DNA of 64,000 nt from Dyadobacter koreensis (GCF_900108855.1 NZ_FNXY01000004.1:558001-622000), one strand, 5' to 3'. Counted from the stretch's first letter, positions 1-9,481 are shown. Translations and numbers: made by a program. Notes: generated by a model not told the origin, from the letters alone.

Positions 1-1620
1 AATGGGCGCTTCATCGATCAAATTTCTAAGCTTCCTTTCGCTATCTGCGATTTTGAGCTTAGCGCGCACCTGATCTGAAATTTCACTAGCTACGACAATT
101 ATTCCGTTTACCCTGTCAGATTCAAATATAGGAGTATAAACAAAATTGAAATAAACCGGCTCCTGCCTCCCATCTCTGAACAGTTCGACCCTGGCCTCAG
201 ATCCATAATACGGAACTCCGGATTGGTAGACATTCGCTAACAAAGCCGGATATTCCTGTCCTTTCAGCTCAGGTAAAGCTTCTATAAGCGGCATTCCAAG
301 AACACTGGCATCTTTTCCCCAAACGTGGAGAATGCTGGGATTTGCTGCTTCAATTATCAAATTCTCTCCTTTCAACAGTCCGATGGCAACCGGGGCGCTG
401 TCAATCAACAGCCTGAGGTTTGCCTCACTCTCGGCGAGTTTTTTCTCTGCCTCCACCCTGGCCGTAATGTCGAGTACGATCCCTGACAACGTCACAGCCT
501 GACCATCCGAGTTGATCAAATTTTTACCGATTACCTTGACCCAATGCACGGAGCCGTCCTGCCAGATAAACCTTGCCTCATAACTTAGCTCACCCGTTTT
601 TCGAGTCTCGGCATATGCAGCATCACGAACCGGAAGATCGTCTTTATGAATATGCTCAACAAAAACCTCTCTCCGCTTGGTATTTGACTCAGTGCCGGTA
701 AGAATTTTAACGAAAGTCGGCGAATACAGAATTTCATCTGTTGCAAGATCCAGTGTAAAAGAACCCGCGCCCGAACCTTCAATCGCAACGGAAGCCCGCT
801 GGTCGGCAATTGAAACCCTTTCTTTGATAAGTACCTGATTCGTAATATCTTTCGTAACACCGGAAAAACGATACGGCTTCCCATCCGCGCTGAAATATGC
901 CTGTCCCGTTGTATGGACCCATCGCAAACTATTGTCAAAAGCATCAAAGGTTCTGTATTCTATATCATACTTTCCACCTGATTCTGCTGTAAGCGCACGT
1001 TCCACAGCCGCACTAATCCTATCACGATCGTCAGGATGGGCATTTTGTATTACTTCCACGGATGAAATTGACTGTACATTTTTAAATCCGTGAAGCGTCT
1101 GAGTTCCCTCGCCCCAATGGACAATCTGATTCTCTATATCAAATTCCCAGGTATACAATTGAGCAGAAGACAGAGCAAAACTAAGACGGGTCTCACTTTC
1201 CTCCAATGCTTTTTGATAAGCAATCCGTTCTGAAATATCTTGCATCGAAGCGACTATACGGACGGGTTTGTCTCCTTCCATGATCGTAAATCCTCTGTCG
1301 TGAACGTACGCAAAAGATCCATCAGCCTTTCTGAAACGATAATATTGAGACCAGTTTTTCTCCCTTTGCCCGATCAGATTATGAATATTTGTGACCACAC
1401 GCGTCTGATCATCGGGATGGATATTGTCATACCAAAAATCTTGCCCGGATACAATATCTTGCTTTCTGTAACCAAAAAGAGAATCTATGACATCGCTCCA
1501 CCATATCGTCTTTTTTTCCAGATCCCAATCACGAATTACATCATGTGTCGCCTTCGCTACCAGATCAAATCTTTCCTTCGCCAGGGTAAGATCATCAGCG
1601 ATGCTTTTTTCATTATTCAT
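1..1620 (-). CDS. Multi-PAS sensor protein, probably a histidine kinase (partial, cut by left edge)
   Basis: The frame stays open from an ATG at 1620 to the window edge, giving 540 visible residues without a stop. Four PAS/PAC units can be read at about residues 10-128, 140-255, 265-387 and 395-514, each ending in a PAC-type closing motif (QDISER, KDITNQ, LDITAR, SEISDQ). A fifth PAS begins at about 525 (RNLIDEAPI). No signal peptide or membrane segment is visible, so it is probably a soluble cytoplasmic sensor of redox state, light or small ligands. In Bacteroidota such arrays usually end in HisKA-HATPase domains; that part lies outside the window, so kinase activity is inferred. A diguanylate cyclase output is less likely in this phylum. 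Confidence 0.85.
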   Translation of the reverse strand, partial: MNNEKSIADDLTLAKERFDLVAKATHDVIRDWDLEKKTIWWSDVIDSLFGYRKQDIVSGQDFWYDNIHPDDQTRVVTNIHNLIGQREKNWSQYYRFRKADGSFAYVHDRGFTIMEGDKPVRIVASMQDISERIAYQKALEESETRLSFALSSAQLYTWEFDIENQIVHWGEGTQTLHGFKNVQSISSVEVIQNAHPDDRDRISAAVERALTAESGGKYDIEYRTFDAFDNSLRWVHTTGQAYFSADGKPYRFSGVTKDITNQVLIKERVSIADQRASVAIEGSGAGSFTLDLATDEILYSPTFVKILTGTESNTKRREVFVEHIHKDDLPVRDAAYAETRKTGELSYEARFIWQDGSVHWVKVIGKNLINSDGQAVTLSGIVLDITARVEAEKKLAESEANLRLLIDSAPVAIGLLKGENLIIEAANPSILHVWGKDASVLGMPLIEALPELKGQEYPALLANVYQSGVPYYGSEARVELFRDGRQEPVYFNFVYTPIFESDRVNGIIVVASEISDQVRAKLKIADSERKLRNLIDEAPI

Positions 1621-1946
1621 TAGTAACCTTTTATAACTTAATATTCAAAAGAATTTTCTCAAAAAAGCCGTCGTTCAAATATTTTACAGGCGGTGATTAT
1701 TAAGATAAAGTAAAAACCTCAATAAATTTCACTAAAATCCGGTCAATAAAAATGTGCCACGCAATTGCGCAGTTTCCAACCTACTTTTTGCGGCCGCTGG
1801 ACTGCGTGATTGCCATTGAATTCAGTACCATAATTTCGAAGAAAATGAACATTTTCGCATTTTTTAAGGGTAGCTAGAGAGGAAATAAGTCTTCCTATTA
1901 AATCAGAATCAGTTACCAGAAAAGATATATTCCATTGCATCCTAAA
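1621..1946. other. Divergent intergenic region without a supported gene
   Basis: This 326-base stretch separates the PAS sensor (minus) from the Gfo/Idh/MocA gene (plus). I see no convincing coding frame, no exact TAnnTTTG promoter and no hairpin. It must hold both promoters, but I cannot place them. Confidence 0.5.
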
Positions 1947-3122
1947 ATGAAAAAAACAGAAGACAACCGACGTGAATTTATTCGCAGTACTATGGGAACG
2001 GCAGCTGGAATTATAATGATGTCGTCCCTTCCCGGAGAGGCAAAAAATATCTCAAGCTATTCAGTAACGGCAAAGCCTGCAGTGTTGGAGGACGAAATCG
2101 TTGAGCCTGGACGGATCAAGTTTGCAGTAATCGGTATGAATCACAACCATATATACGGACAAGTGGAAGCTGTTATTCGAGGTGGAGGGCAACTTGTTGC
2201 GTACTATGCAAAAGAAGCTGAACTGACCGCTGCTTTCGGAAAAAAATATCCTGATGCAAAACTGGTAGCAAACGAAAAAGACATCCTGAACGACAAGTCA
2301 ATTCAACTCGTTTTGAGTTCTGCCATTCCTGACGAGCGTGCCCCGATCGGTATACGGGTTATGCAAAGCGGAAAAGACTATATGGCTGACAAGCCGGGAA
2401 TTACTTCGCTTGAACAGCTGGCACAAGTACGGAAAGTACAAAAAGAAACAGGCCGCATCTACTCCATTATGTATAGTGAACGTCTTGAAAACCGGGCGAC
2501 TGTAAAAGCGGGAGAGCTTGTAAAAGCCGGAGCAATCGGAAAGGTTATCCAGACAATAGGACTTGGCCCTCATCGAATTTCTGCAAATTCACGTCCTGAA
2601 TGGTTTTTTGATGCAAAACGTTATGGCGGCGTGATATGCGATATCGCTTCTCACCAGTTTGACCAATTCTTATTCTTTACCGGATCAACAAAAGCAGAAG
2701 TTGTAGCTTCTCAGGTTGGCAATGTGAGCCATCCTCAATATCCTAAATTCGAGGATTTTGGGGACTGCATGATCCGTGGAAATGGCGGAACCGGCTACAT
2801 ACGGGTAGACTGGTTTACTCCGGATGGGCTAAAAAGCTGGGGTGATGGCCGTCTGACAATCTTGGGAACTGAAGGATTTATTGAACTTCGTAAAAATGTG
2901 GATATTGCCGGACGTGACGGTGGAAACCATTTGTTTTTAGTTAACGGGAAAGAAACTCAATATATCGATTGCAGCAAAGAACCATTGCCATATGGAAGGC
3001 AACTGGTCGACGATGTTTTGAACAGAACTGAAACTGCGATGTCGCAGGAGCACTGTTTTCTTGCAACTGAACTTTCGTTGAAGGCTCAAAAACAGGCTCA
3101 GCAAGTTAAACTGACTGTTTAA
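1947..3122 (+). CDS. Gfo/Idh/MocA family oxidoreductase with Tat signal
   Basis: The predicted product has 391 residues. I chose the ATG at 1947; a TTG four codons earlier would also be in frame. The N-terminus has a twin-arginine motif (RREFI) followed by a hydrophobic Ala/Gly/Met stretch, so export by the Tat pathway, with folded cofactor, is likely. A Rossmann fold starts near residue 58 (IKFAVIG) and a DKPG motif stands where the family has the EKP lysine motif. The usual glycine-rich loop is degenerate (GMNHNHIYG). Family members are NAD(P)-dependent sugar or inositol dehydrogenases, or glycosidase-like relatives; the substrate cannot be told. It is monocistronic and ends at a strong terminator shared with the convergent TetR gene. 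Confidence 0.8.
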   Translation: MKKTEDNRREFIRSTMGTAAGIIMMSSLPGEAKNISSYSVTAKPAVLEDEIVEPGRIKFAVIGMNHNHIYGQVEAVIRGGGQLVAYYAKEAELTAAFGKKYPDAKLVANEKDILNDKSIQLVLSSAIPDERAPIGIRVMQSGKDYMADKPGITSLEQLAQVRKVQKETGRIYSIMYSERLENRATVKAGELVKAGAIGKVIQTIGLGPHRISANSRPEWFFDAKRYGGVICDIASHQFDQFLFFTGSTKAEVVASQVGNVSHPQYPKFEDFGDCMIRGNGGTGYIRVDWFTPDGLKSWGDGRLTILGTEGFIELRKNVDIAGRDGGNHLFLVNGKETQYIDCSKEPLPYGRQLVDDVLNRTETAMSQEHCFLATELSLKAQKQAQQVKLTV

Positions 3123-3132
3123 AAGTACAACA

Positions 3133-3172
3133 AAAATCGGGCTGCGAGTCGATCACTCCGCAGCCCGATTTT
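3133..3172. terminator. Bidirectional terminator between Gfo/Idh/MocA and TetR genes
   Basis: A perfect 14-bp inverted repeat, arms 3133-3146 and 3159-3172, has a GC core (CGGGCTGCG) flanked by AAAA on one side and TTTT on the other. It therefore serves both convergent genes. Confidence 0.85.
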
Positions 3173-3188
3173 CATTGTGTCCGGATTA

Positions 3189-3779
3189 TTATTTAACAAG
3201 ATCATTGATGATCTTTTCGACTGACTTCATAATTAGTTTTAAATAATTCATTTTTCCGGATGCCTGTGCAATCATTATTCCTCCCTCAATCGTAGCGATA
3301 ATCGTCAAAGCAATTTGTTCCGGATTAACAGACGGATCAATTTCCTTTGCAGCAATTCCATGCCCGATAAGTTCGATAATCGTTTGCTTCCAACGCAAAA
3401 TGCCTGCCAGTGCCTTCTTCTTTAATCCAGGATGTGTATCGTCGGCCTCAATGGCGGTATTTAAAATCGGACAACCTCCGTCGGGGAACGGATGCGAAAG
3501 AAAATTGACGTAAACATTCACAAATACCAATAACTTTTCACGGGTCGTATTTTGTTTGGCAAGCTCTGCTTTATAGATTTCATTTATCTTCGACAGATTA
3601 TAGTCAAACGCCGCGAGCGCTACTTCGTCCTTGTTGGAAAAATTCCCGTAAATACTTCCGCGTGTCAGACCAGTTGCCTCAGTCATATCATTGATGGAAG
3701 TTCCCGCATAGCCTTTTCTATTAAAAATAGGCGCAGTCTTCTCGATGATAAACGCTTTCGTTTTCTCTGCTTTTGACAT
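3189..3779 (-). CDS. TetR/AcrR family transcriptional repressor (NemR-like)
   Basis: The protein has 196 residues, a usual TetR length. The N-terminal helix-turn-helix covers about residues 27-50 (TSINDMTEATGLTRGSIYG), followed by the conserved NFSNKDEV. The C-terminal ligand domain is less conserved. The overall pattern resembles the NemR/AcuR branch, which senses electrophiles or small acids. Its own promoter contains a palindrome of the NemR type (see 3802-3832), so autorepression is likely. No obvious efflux or reductase partner is directly adjacent: the sigma-54 regulator starts 238 bases away in the opposite direction, and the aldo/keto reductase at 5620 is a possible but unproven target. 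Confidence 0.85.
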   Translation of the reverse strand: MSKAEKTKAFIIEKTAPIFNRKGYAGTSINDMTEATGLTRGSIYGNFSNKDEVALAAFDYNLSKINEIYKAELAKQNTTREKLLVFVNVYVNFLSHPFPDGGCPILNTAIEADDTHPGLKKKALAGILRWKQTIIELIGHGIAAKEIDPSVNPEQIALTIIATIEGGIMIAQASGKMNYLKLIMKSVEKIINDLVK

Positions 3780-3801
3780 AAAACAGTATTAATATTTAAC
3801 A

Positions 3802-3832
3802 CAAATATATACCATTCGGTATACTTTATCAA
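3802..3832 (-). promoter_or_regulatory. tetR promoter with embedded TetR-type operator
   Basis: On the minus strand a -33 TTG (3830-3832) is separated by 20 bases from the -7 element TATATTTG (3802-3809), an exact match to TAnnTTTG. Between and partly over them lies the perfect inverted repeat TATACC-N4-GGTATA (3808-3823), very like the NemR box form GACC-N4-GGTC. Predicted transcription starts about 15 bases before the tetR ATG. Confidence 0.65.
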
Positions 3833-4017
3833 GTTTGTTTTCTTCTTTTCGGACTTGTTAGCCACACTTATTCCTGTCAGAAAAAAGAGATTGACATTTT
3901 ATCAGCAGACTTGTACATTTCATCGAAAAAATAAAAACCTCAAATTTATATAGCTTACTTGCAGTTCGCAGCATTTACGGCAGACCTGTATCTTTCAGAA
4001 CCAAACCGCATTATACC

Positions 4018-5445
4018 ATGTGTAAAAAGATCCTGATCGTTGAAGATGAGTATATCGTTGCCGGCGATATTCGTATCACGCTGGAGAACGCCGGATATAA
4101 AGTTTGTGGTATCGCATTTTCTGTTGACGAAGCACTCCAGATGATCGCAACGGAGAAGCCGTGCCTGATCGTTCTGGATATTTATCTGCAGGGAGATCGG
4201 ACAGGAATTGATCTTGCGCTTTTGCTCAATGAGATGAACCTGCCATTTATCTATTTATCTGCAAACTCGAGTGCCCAGGTTTTGCAAGCTGCAAAAGCGA
4301 CTAATCCCTATGGATTTCTTGTTAAACCGTTTCGCGAGAAGGATTTACTTGTAACGCTTGATATCGCCCAGTATCGCCATCACTATGATCAGCAGCAAAA
4401 AGCGAGATCTCTGACAATCTCAGATTTCAAAAGCACCTTCAAAACAACCGGGCTGGAAAAGCCGGACGATGAAGAAATCAAAACAGACTTCGAAGGAATT
4501 ATTGGAACAAGTCGAGGTATGCAGGAAGTTTTTGAACTGGTCAGACAGGTTGCAGCCAGCACTACTTCCGTTTTGATTCTGGGAGAAAGTGGTACGGGAA
4601 AAGAAGGAATTGCATCAATAATCCATAAATTATCCCCACGCAGAAATAGACCTTTTATCAAGGTTAACTGCGCAGCCCTTCCTCCCAATCTCATAGAATC
4701 TGAATTTTTTGGTCATGAAAAAGGCTCTTTTACAGGTGCTTATGAAAAGCGGATTGGAAAATTCGAACAAGCCTCAGGCGGCACAATAATGCTGGATGAA
4801 ATCGGTGAAATGCCTTTGGATTTCCAAGTAAAGTTGCTGCGGGTATTACAAGAAAAGGAAATCGAAAGAATTGGCGGAAGAGGTTCAATCAAGGTGGATG
4901 TCCGTATTGTTGCAGCGACCAGCAGAGATTTGGAAAAGGAAATAGCGAGTGGGCGTTTTCGGCTTGATCTCTATTACAGGCTTTTTGTTTTTCCTATAAT
5001 GCTTCCTCCACTGCGGGAGCGCCCTGAAGACATTCCCTTGTTGGCTCATTATTTCTTTAAACATTACGCAAAACTTGCGGGTAAGCGGCTGGAGTCGATA
5101 TCTAAATATGCCTTGGATCAATTAACTACATATTCCTGGCCGGGAAACGTCAGGGAATTACAACATTTGATCGAACGAAGTGTGCTGATGGCATCCGGCA
5201 ACCAAATAGAAGAAATATTGCTGCCGCCTTCCAACGAAGCAAAAGTCGAAAATATAGCAAGACGTACCGATTCTCCTGTAAAAACAATGGAGGAGCTTGA
5301 GCGGGATCATATTCTTTCCGTATTGAAAAAATGTAACAACAGGATATCCGGGCCCAATGGAGCTGCAGTTCTGCTGGATCTCCCGGTATCAACCATGGTG
5401 AGCAAAATGAAAAAACTCGGGATCGTTAAAAGTAATATAAGTTAG
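4018..5445 (+). CDS. Sigma-54-dependent response regulator (NtrC family)
   Basis: The 475-residue protein has a receiver domain (1-125) with phospho-acceptor D54 and K103, a linker, an AAA+ domain, and a short C-terminal Fis-like helix-turn-helix (about 430-475). In the AAA+ part I see Walker A GESGTGKE (189-196), the sigma-54 contact loop GSFTGA (236-241) and Walker B with D260-E261. It therefore should activate RpoN-dependent promoters after phosphorylation. No cognate kinase is adjacent; the multi-PAS sensor at 1-1620 is a candidate. A near-consensus sigma-54 site lies 57 bases after the stop, ahead of the aldo/keto reductase gene, which makes that gene its most likely target. Confidence 0.92.
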   Translation: MCKKILIVEDEYIVAGDIRITLENAGYKVCGIAFSVDEALQMIATEKPCLIVLDIYLQGDRTGIDLALLLNEMNLPFIYLSANSSAQVLQAAKATNPYGFLVKPFREKDLLVTLDIAQYRHHYDQQQKARSLTISDFKSTFKTTGLEKPDDEEIKTDFEGIIGTSRGMQEVFELVRQVAASTTSVLILGESGTGKEGIASIIHKLSPRRNRPFIKVNCAALPPNLIESEFFGHEKGSFTGAYEKRIGKFEQASGGTIMLDEIGEMPLDFQVKLLRVLQEKEIERIGGRGSIKVDVRIVAATSRDLEKEIASGRFRLDLYYRLFVFPIMLPPLRERPEDIPLLAHYFFKHYAKLAGKRLESISKYALDQLTTYSWPGNVRELQHLIERSVLMASGNQIEEILLPPSNEAKVENIARRTDSPVKTMEELERDHILSVLKKCNNRISGPNGAAVLLDLPVSTMVSKMKKLGIVKSNIS

Positions 5446-5501
5446 TTAGTAAGAACATTCCCCGCCCAACCGCAAGACGAGTTGATCATGCACTTGATCT
5501 T

Positions 5502-5516
5502 TGGCATAAAAATTGA
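5502..5516 (+). promoter_or_regulatory. Candidate sigma-54 promoter of the aldo/keto reductase gene
   Basis: The sequence TGGCATAAAAATTGA follows the RpoN consensus TGGCAC-G-N4-TTGC with the right GG to G spacing; the final C is A. It sits 104 bases before the ATG and directly follows a gene for an RpoN activator. A TAATTTTG at 5573-5580 is an alternative housekeeping -7 element, but without a -33 partner at the proper distance. Confidence 0.4.
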
Positions 5517-5619
5517 ACGATTTTGTCAAAAACAATGGACTAAAAAGTCAAATCCGGCAATTGTCCATCTTGTAATTTTGAATATTAATCAAACGAAATA
5601 AAAGTAAATAAGCTACAAA

Positions 5620-6468
5620 ATGGCAACAGAATCGAGAGCATCTTTAACCTATAGATTAGGTAACGATATAGAAATAAACCGCTTAGGATACGGCGCAATG
5701 CAACTTACCGGATTCGGAGTTTTTGGAGAAGTTGAAGACCGGGAGAATGCAAAAAAAGTTTTACAGGAAGCAGTTTCGGCTGGCGTGAATTTCATAGATA
5801 CAGCAGATGCCTATGGCCCGCACTTCAATGAGTCGCTCATTGCTGATGCCTTGCATCCGTATAAGAAGGGACTGGTTATCGCTACGAAGGGTGGATTCAC
5901 GCGCCCAGGCCCAAATCAATGGGTACCAAATGGAGATCCGAAATTCATTCAGGAAAACATTGAAGGCAGCCTGAAAAGATTAAAAGTTGATACGATCGAT
6001 CTCTGGCAGCTCCACCGCTTCGACCCGAAAATACCAGTCGAAGAGACGCTTGCACCTGTGGCAGAAGCAGTTAAAGCCGGAAAGATTAAATACGTCGGTT
6101 TATCTGAGGTTGATATCAAACAAATTGAGCAAGCCGAAAAAATCCTTCCAATCGTCTCTGTCCAAAATCTATATAACCTTGGCAACAGACAGTGGGAAGA
6201 AATTGTAGATTATACTGCCAAAAAAGGGCAAGCTTTTATACCATGGTTCCCGCTGGCTTCCGGTCCTCAGAAGCTCGCAGAAAAACTTGGAAAAATTGCC
6301 GAGGACCATAAAGCAACGACTGCGCAGATTGCCCTTGCGTGGCTTTTAAGAAGGTCGCCAAACATTCTTTTAATCCCCGGTACCAAATCAGTTGACCATT
6401 TGCATGAAAATCTGAAAGCGTCTGAAATTGAGCTGACGGATGAAGAATTTGAACAATTGTCCAAATAG
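5620..6468 (+). CDS. Aldo/keto reductase
   Basis: A 282-residue TIM-barrel oxidoreductase. All four catalytic residues are recognisable: D60 and Y65 (FIDTADAYG), K90 (IATKGG) and H132 (WQLHRFD). The C-terminal IPGTKSVDHLHEN is the NADPH-binding part of the family. There is no signal peptide, so it is cytoplasmic and probably reduces aldehydes or ketones with NADPH. It is shorter than classical 320-residue members and resembles the YajO/oxidoreductase group encoded singly in many Bacteroidota. It stands alone between the sigma-54 regulator and a strong terminator. Confidence 0.9.
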   Translation: MATESRASLTYRLGNDIEINRLGYGAMQLTGFGVFGEVEDRENAKKVLQEAVSAGVNFIDTADAYGPHFNESLIADALHPYKKGLVIATKGGFTRPGPNQWVPNGDPKFIQENIEGSLKRLKVDTIDLWQLHRFDPKIPVEETLAPVAEAVKAGKIKYVGLSEVDIKQIEQAEKILPIVSVQNLYNLGNRQWEEIVDYTAKKGQAFIPWFPLASGPQKLAEKLGKIAEDHKATTAQIALAWLLRRSPNILLIPGTKSVDHLHENLKASEIELTDEEFEQLSK

Positions 6469-6480
6469 TGGTGTATCCAT

Positions 6481-6519
6481 AAATAAATGGCTTCCTGGTG
6501 TCCAGGAAGCCATTTATTT
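6481..6519. terminator. Bidirectional terminator
   Basis: An 18-bp perfect stem (6481-6498 with 6502-6519) closes a three-base loop; the core is GGCTTCCTGG, the outer part A/T-rich with T runs on both strands. It serves the convergent aldo/keto reductase and response-regulator genes. Confidence 0.9.
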
Positions 6520-6548
6520 TATACGAGAATACGTATCAGCAAATAAAT

Positions 6549-6983
6549 TTAGCTATTAGTAGAAAAATTATTCGGATGAAGGCAGGCTTTCCAATATTCT
6601 ATGATCAGTTCAATTTGTTTTTTAAAGGCATCAAAACCGCTTGCCTTTTTATAATATCCCTGGATCGTGGATTCATAAGCAACTTCGACTAACCCGGCAT
6701 TGCCCGAAGTACTTAGAAAAACAAAAGGGATCGACTTCTTTTTAAGGTAATCATTACCATCAATATACTGCCTTAACTCCAGACCATTCATGACCGGCAT
6801 ATTGATATCACACAAAATCAAAAATGGCTGTTCCTTTGTTACTTCCAGATATTTAAGTGCTTCCAGGCCGTTGTCAAAGAAATGAACTGCATTCGGTATT
6901 TTCATCTCTTCCAGCACACTCTTCAAAAGGTACTGGTCATCTGCGTCGTCTTCAATTGAAATTATCGGACCTCTCAATGACAT
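6549..6983 (-). CDS. Single-domain response regulator
   Basis: The protein has 144 residues and only a receiver domain. Acidic pocket residues are at 11-13 (EDDADD), the phospho-acceptor is D59 (LCDINMP), the switch region is at STSG (91-94) and the conserved lysine is at 112-113. This is the Rcp1/CheY-like type common in Bacteroidota, which acts by protein contacts or in phosphorelays. It has no output domain, and no partner kinase is adjacent, although the PAS-rich sensor at the left edge is 5 kb away. A CAAAATTA directly before the ATG is too close to be its promoter. Confidence 0.9.
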   Translation of the reverse strand: MSLRGPIISIEDDADDQYLLKSVLEEMKIPNAVHFFDNGLEALKYLEVTKEQPFLILCDINMPVMNGLELRQYIDGNDYLKKKSIPFVFLSTSGNAGLVEVAYESTIQGYYKKASGFDAFKKQIELIIEYWKACLHPNNFSTNS

Positions 6984-7457
6984 ATTTCAAAATTAACTGG
7001 TTAAAACTTACTACTCAGACCGTAACTTCTTACTATTTACAACGTTTTAAGTTTTTTTCCAAAAGCACCCCTGTTCCTGTGTCAAGATCGTGCTTTGTTT
7101 GAACACGAATACTGGTATATATACAACAAAATCCTTCAAACAGCTATTTCGAAAAACATTATTAAACAACAATTTTACCAACTGATATGGCTCTGTTTTA
7201 TCGAGTTGGGGAGTGGCAGATTCTAATCTATGCCAAATTGGGATACGATATTTGGCATAAAAGTTATATCAAAAGTCTTTGCCGGATAAGATAGGAATTC
7301 CGTTTCAAGTCTGGTAACTTGATTTTTAATTGTGCAAATTAAGATCAAGTTTCTACCAAGTGACGATAATTTGTGCTACTTAAACCTGGTTCCGAGTCAG
7401 GAAATGGCCGTTTTATCGGTTTAACGAAAATAACTAATCTAAATAGAGTAGCTTAAA
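6984..7457. other. Divergent intergenic region upstream of tkt
   Basis: These 474 bases separate the response regulator (minus) from tkt (plus). I find no coding frame. The only clear structure is the inverted repeat at 7229-7259. It should hold the promoters of both genes and an unusually long tkt leader. Confidence 0.5.
7229..7259. promoter_or_regulatory. Inverted repeat TATGCCAAAT-N11-ATTTGGCATA upstream of tkt
   Basis: Both 10-bp arms match perfectly (7229-7238, 7250-7259); the centre-to-centre distance of 21 bases is two helical turns, as for an operator bound by a dimer. The right half continues as TTTGGCATAAAA, the same 12 bases found in the aldo/keto reductase promoter (5501-5512). 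It lies about 200 bases before the tkt ATG. Confidence 0.45.
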
Positions 7458-9470
7458 ATGGGATCAGATACTAAGGAAATTGAACAATTAGGCATCAACA
7501 CCGCGAGATTGCTCTCCGTTGACGCAGTGCAAAAAGCAAATTCAGGGCATCCGGGCATGCCTATGGGAGCCGCTCCGATGGCTCACGTTTTATGGTCGCA
7601 CTTCATGCACTATAATCCCAAAAATCCGGATTGGGCTAATCGCGACAGGTTTATTTTATCTGCTGGCCATGGCTGCATGCTTCAATACAGCTACCTGCAT
7701 TTGACAGGTTATGATCTTTCACTCGACGACCTTAAAAATTTCAGACAACTCGATAGTAAAACAGCTGGCCATCCCGAGTATGGACTGGCACCGGGAATTG
7801 ATGTTACAACAGGGCCGTTAGGTCAGGGTTTTGCTAATGGAATCGGCTTTGCAATCGCCCAGAAACACCTTGCTGCACGTTACAACAAACCAGGCTATGA
7901 AATTTTCGATTATAATATTTACGCCATCTGCAGTGATGGTGATATGATGGAAGGCGTTACTTCGGAAGCCGCCTCGCTGGCCGGGCATTTGGAATTAGGT
8001 AACATTATTTATTTATATGATGATAACCATATTTCTATTGAAGGCGCAACTGACATCGCTTTTACCGAAGATGTAGCAAAACGTTTTGAAGCATATGGCT
8101 GGCATGTTCAGGTTGTCGATGATGGAAATGATGTTAGCGCTCTGAATATTGCCGTGAGGAATGCACAAGGTGAAAAAAATCGCCCTTCGCTCATCAAAGT
8201 TCGCACACAGATCGCATACGGGAGTCCGAATAAAGTAGATACAGCGGGTTCACATGGTTCTCCACTGGGAGCGGATGAAGTGAAATTAGTAAAAGAGTTT
8301 TTCGGTTTCGATCCGGAACAGTCCTTTGTCGTTCCCGAAGAAGTTGCAGATTACTACAAAGCGGCCGGAGAAAAGGGAACTGCGCTTGAAAAGAAATGGA
8401 ATGAGCTGTTCGGTGAATATAAAGAGAAATTCCCCGAGCTTGCTGCCGAATATGAACTGGCAAGCAGCGGTGAATTGCCAAAAGGCTGGCAGGATAATCT
8501 TCCGGTTTTTGAAGCTTCCGACAAAAAAATGGCAACGCGCCAGGCGTCAGGAAAAGTTCTGAATGCGATTGCAGCCAGCCTGCCTAATTTAATTGGAGGG
8601 GCGGCAGATTTAGCTCCGTCTACCGACACGAATCTTAAAGAATTTGACTCTTTTACTCCTGAAAAAAGAGATGGAAGAAACTTCCATTTTGGTATCAGGG
8701 AACATGCCATGGGCTCTGCCTTAAACGGAATGGCGTTAACAAAAGGCGTGATTCCGTTCGGTGCGACCTTCCTGATTTTTTCAGAATATATGCGTCCGCC
8801 GATACGCCTGGCTGCGATCATGAAAATAAAACCGATTTTTGTTTACACGCACGACAGTATCGGTCTGGGCGAAGACGGAACGACGCACCAGCCCATTGAG
8901 CAATTAATTTCACTGCGTTCGATTCCAAATATTGTTGTGATCCGCCCGGCGGACGCCAATGAAACCGCACAGGCATGGCGCGTGGCACTGGAACATAAAG
9001 GCGGTCCGGTAGTAGTCGTTTTTACCCGCCAGGGATTGACAATTTTAGACCAGACAAAATATGGCAAGGCTACACAGTTAGAAAAGGGTGCGTATATACT
9101 TTCTGATTCGGAGAAGACACCGGATGTAATTCTGATTGCGACTGGCTCTGAGGTTGAATTGATTATGTCCGCCCAGGCCAGATTAAAAGAAGAAGGCATT
9201 GCCGCGCGCGTCGTGAGTATGCCATCCTGGGAGTTATTTGAAAGGCAGGATGCTGCTTATAAGGAAGAAGTTTTCCCCAAGGCGATCAGAAAACGCCTGG
9301 CAGTTGAGACAGGCTCTCCCCTTGGATGGCATAAGTACGTGACTGACGAGGGTGACATTATTGCCATGACAACGTTTGGAGAATCGGCTCCGGCTGAGGA
9401 ATTGTATAAAGTTTTCGGATTTACCGTCGAAAATGTAATTAATAAGGCAAAAGCTTTGTTGGGTAAATAG
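7458..9470 (+). CDS. tkt: Transketolase
   Basis: The 670-residue length is that of bacterial transketolases. The N-terminal signature includes H31 ([10 protein letters not shown]); the thiamine diphosphate motif is GDGDMMEG (about 157-164); the Pyr domain contains the conserved GIREHAMG. The enzyme moves two-carbon units between ketoses and aldoses in the non-oxidative pentose phosphate pathway, with thiamine diphosphate and a divalent metal, in the cytoplasm. It heads a same-strand cluster with tal, a HAD phosphatase, gnd and zwf, so it probably supplies ribose 5-phosphate, erythrose 4-phosphate and NADPH in a coordinated way. Confidence 0.97.
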   Translation: MGSDTKEIEQLGINTARLLSVDAVQKANSGHPGMPMGAAPMAHVLWSHFMHYNPKNPDWANRDRFILSAGHGCMLQYSYLHLTGYDLSLDDLKNFRQLDSKTAGHPEYGLAPGIDVTTGPLGQGFANGIGFAIAQKHLAARYNKPGYEIFDYNIYAICSDGDMMEGVTSEAASLAGHLELGNIIYLYDDNHISIEGATDIAFTEDVAKRFEAYGWHVQVVDDGNDVSALNIAVRNAQGEKNRPSLIKVRTQIAYGSPNKVDTAGSHGSPLGADEVKLVKEFFGFDPEQSFVVPEEVADYYKAAGEKGTALEKKWNELFGEYKEKFPELAAEYELASSGELPKGWQDNLPVFEASDKKMATRQASGKVLNAIAASLPNLIGGAADLAPSTDTNLKEFDSFTPEKRDGRNFHFGIREHAMGSALNGMALTKGVIPFGATFLIFSEYMRPPIRLAAIMKIKPIFVYTHDSIGLGEDGTTHQPIEQLISLRSIPNIVVIRPADANETAQAWRVALEHKGGPVVVVFTRQGLTILDQTKYGKATQLEKGAYILSDSEKTPDVILIATGSEVELIMSAQARLKEEGIAARVVSMPSWELFERQDAAYKEEVFPKAIRKRLAVETGSPLGWHKYVTDEGDIIAMTTFGESAPAEELYKVFGFTVENVINKAKALLGK

Positions 9471-9481
9471 GGCTAAACCGG

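Noticed and set aside
1743..1940. 65-residue minus-strand open frame
   Set aside because: No motif, no signal, and it lies in a divergent promoter region; likely chance.
6988..6995. CAAAATTA (TAATTTTG on the minus strand) as promoter of the response regulator
   Set aside because: It lies 5 bases from the ATG, and the transcript would begin inside or at the gene; no -33 partner was found at a suitable place.
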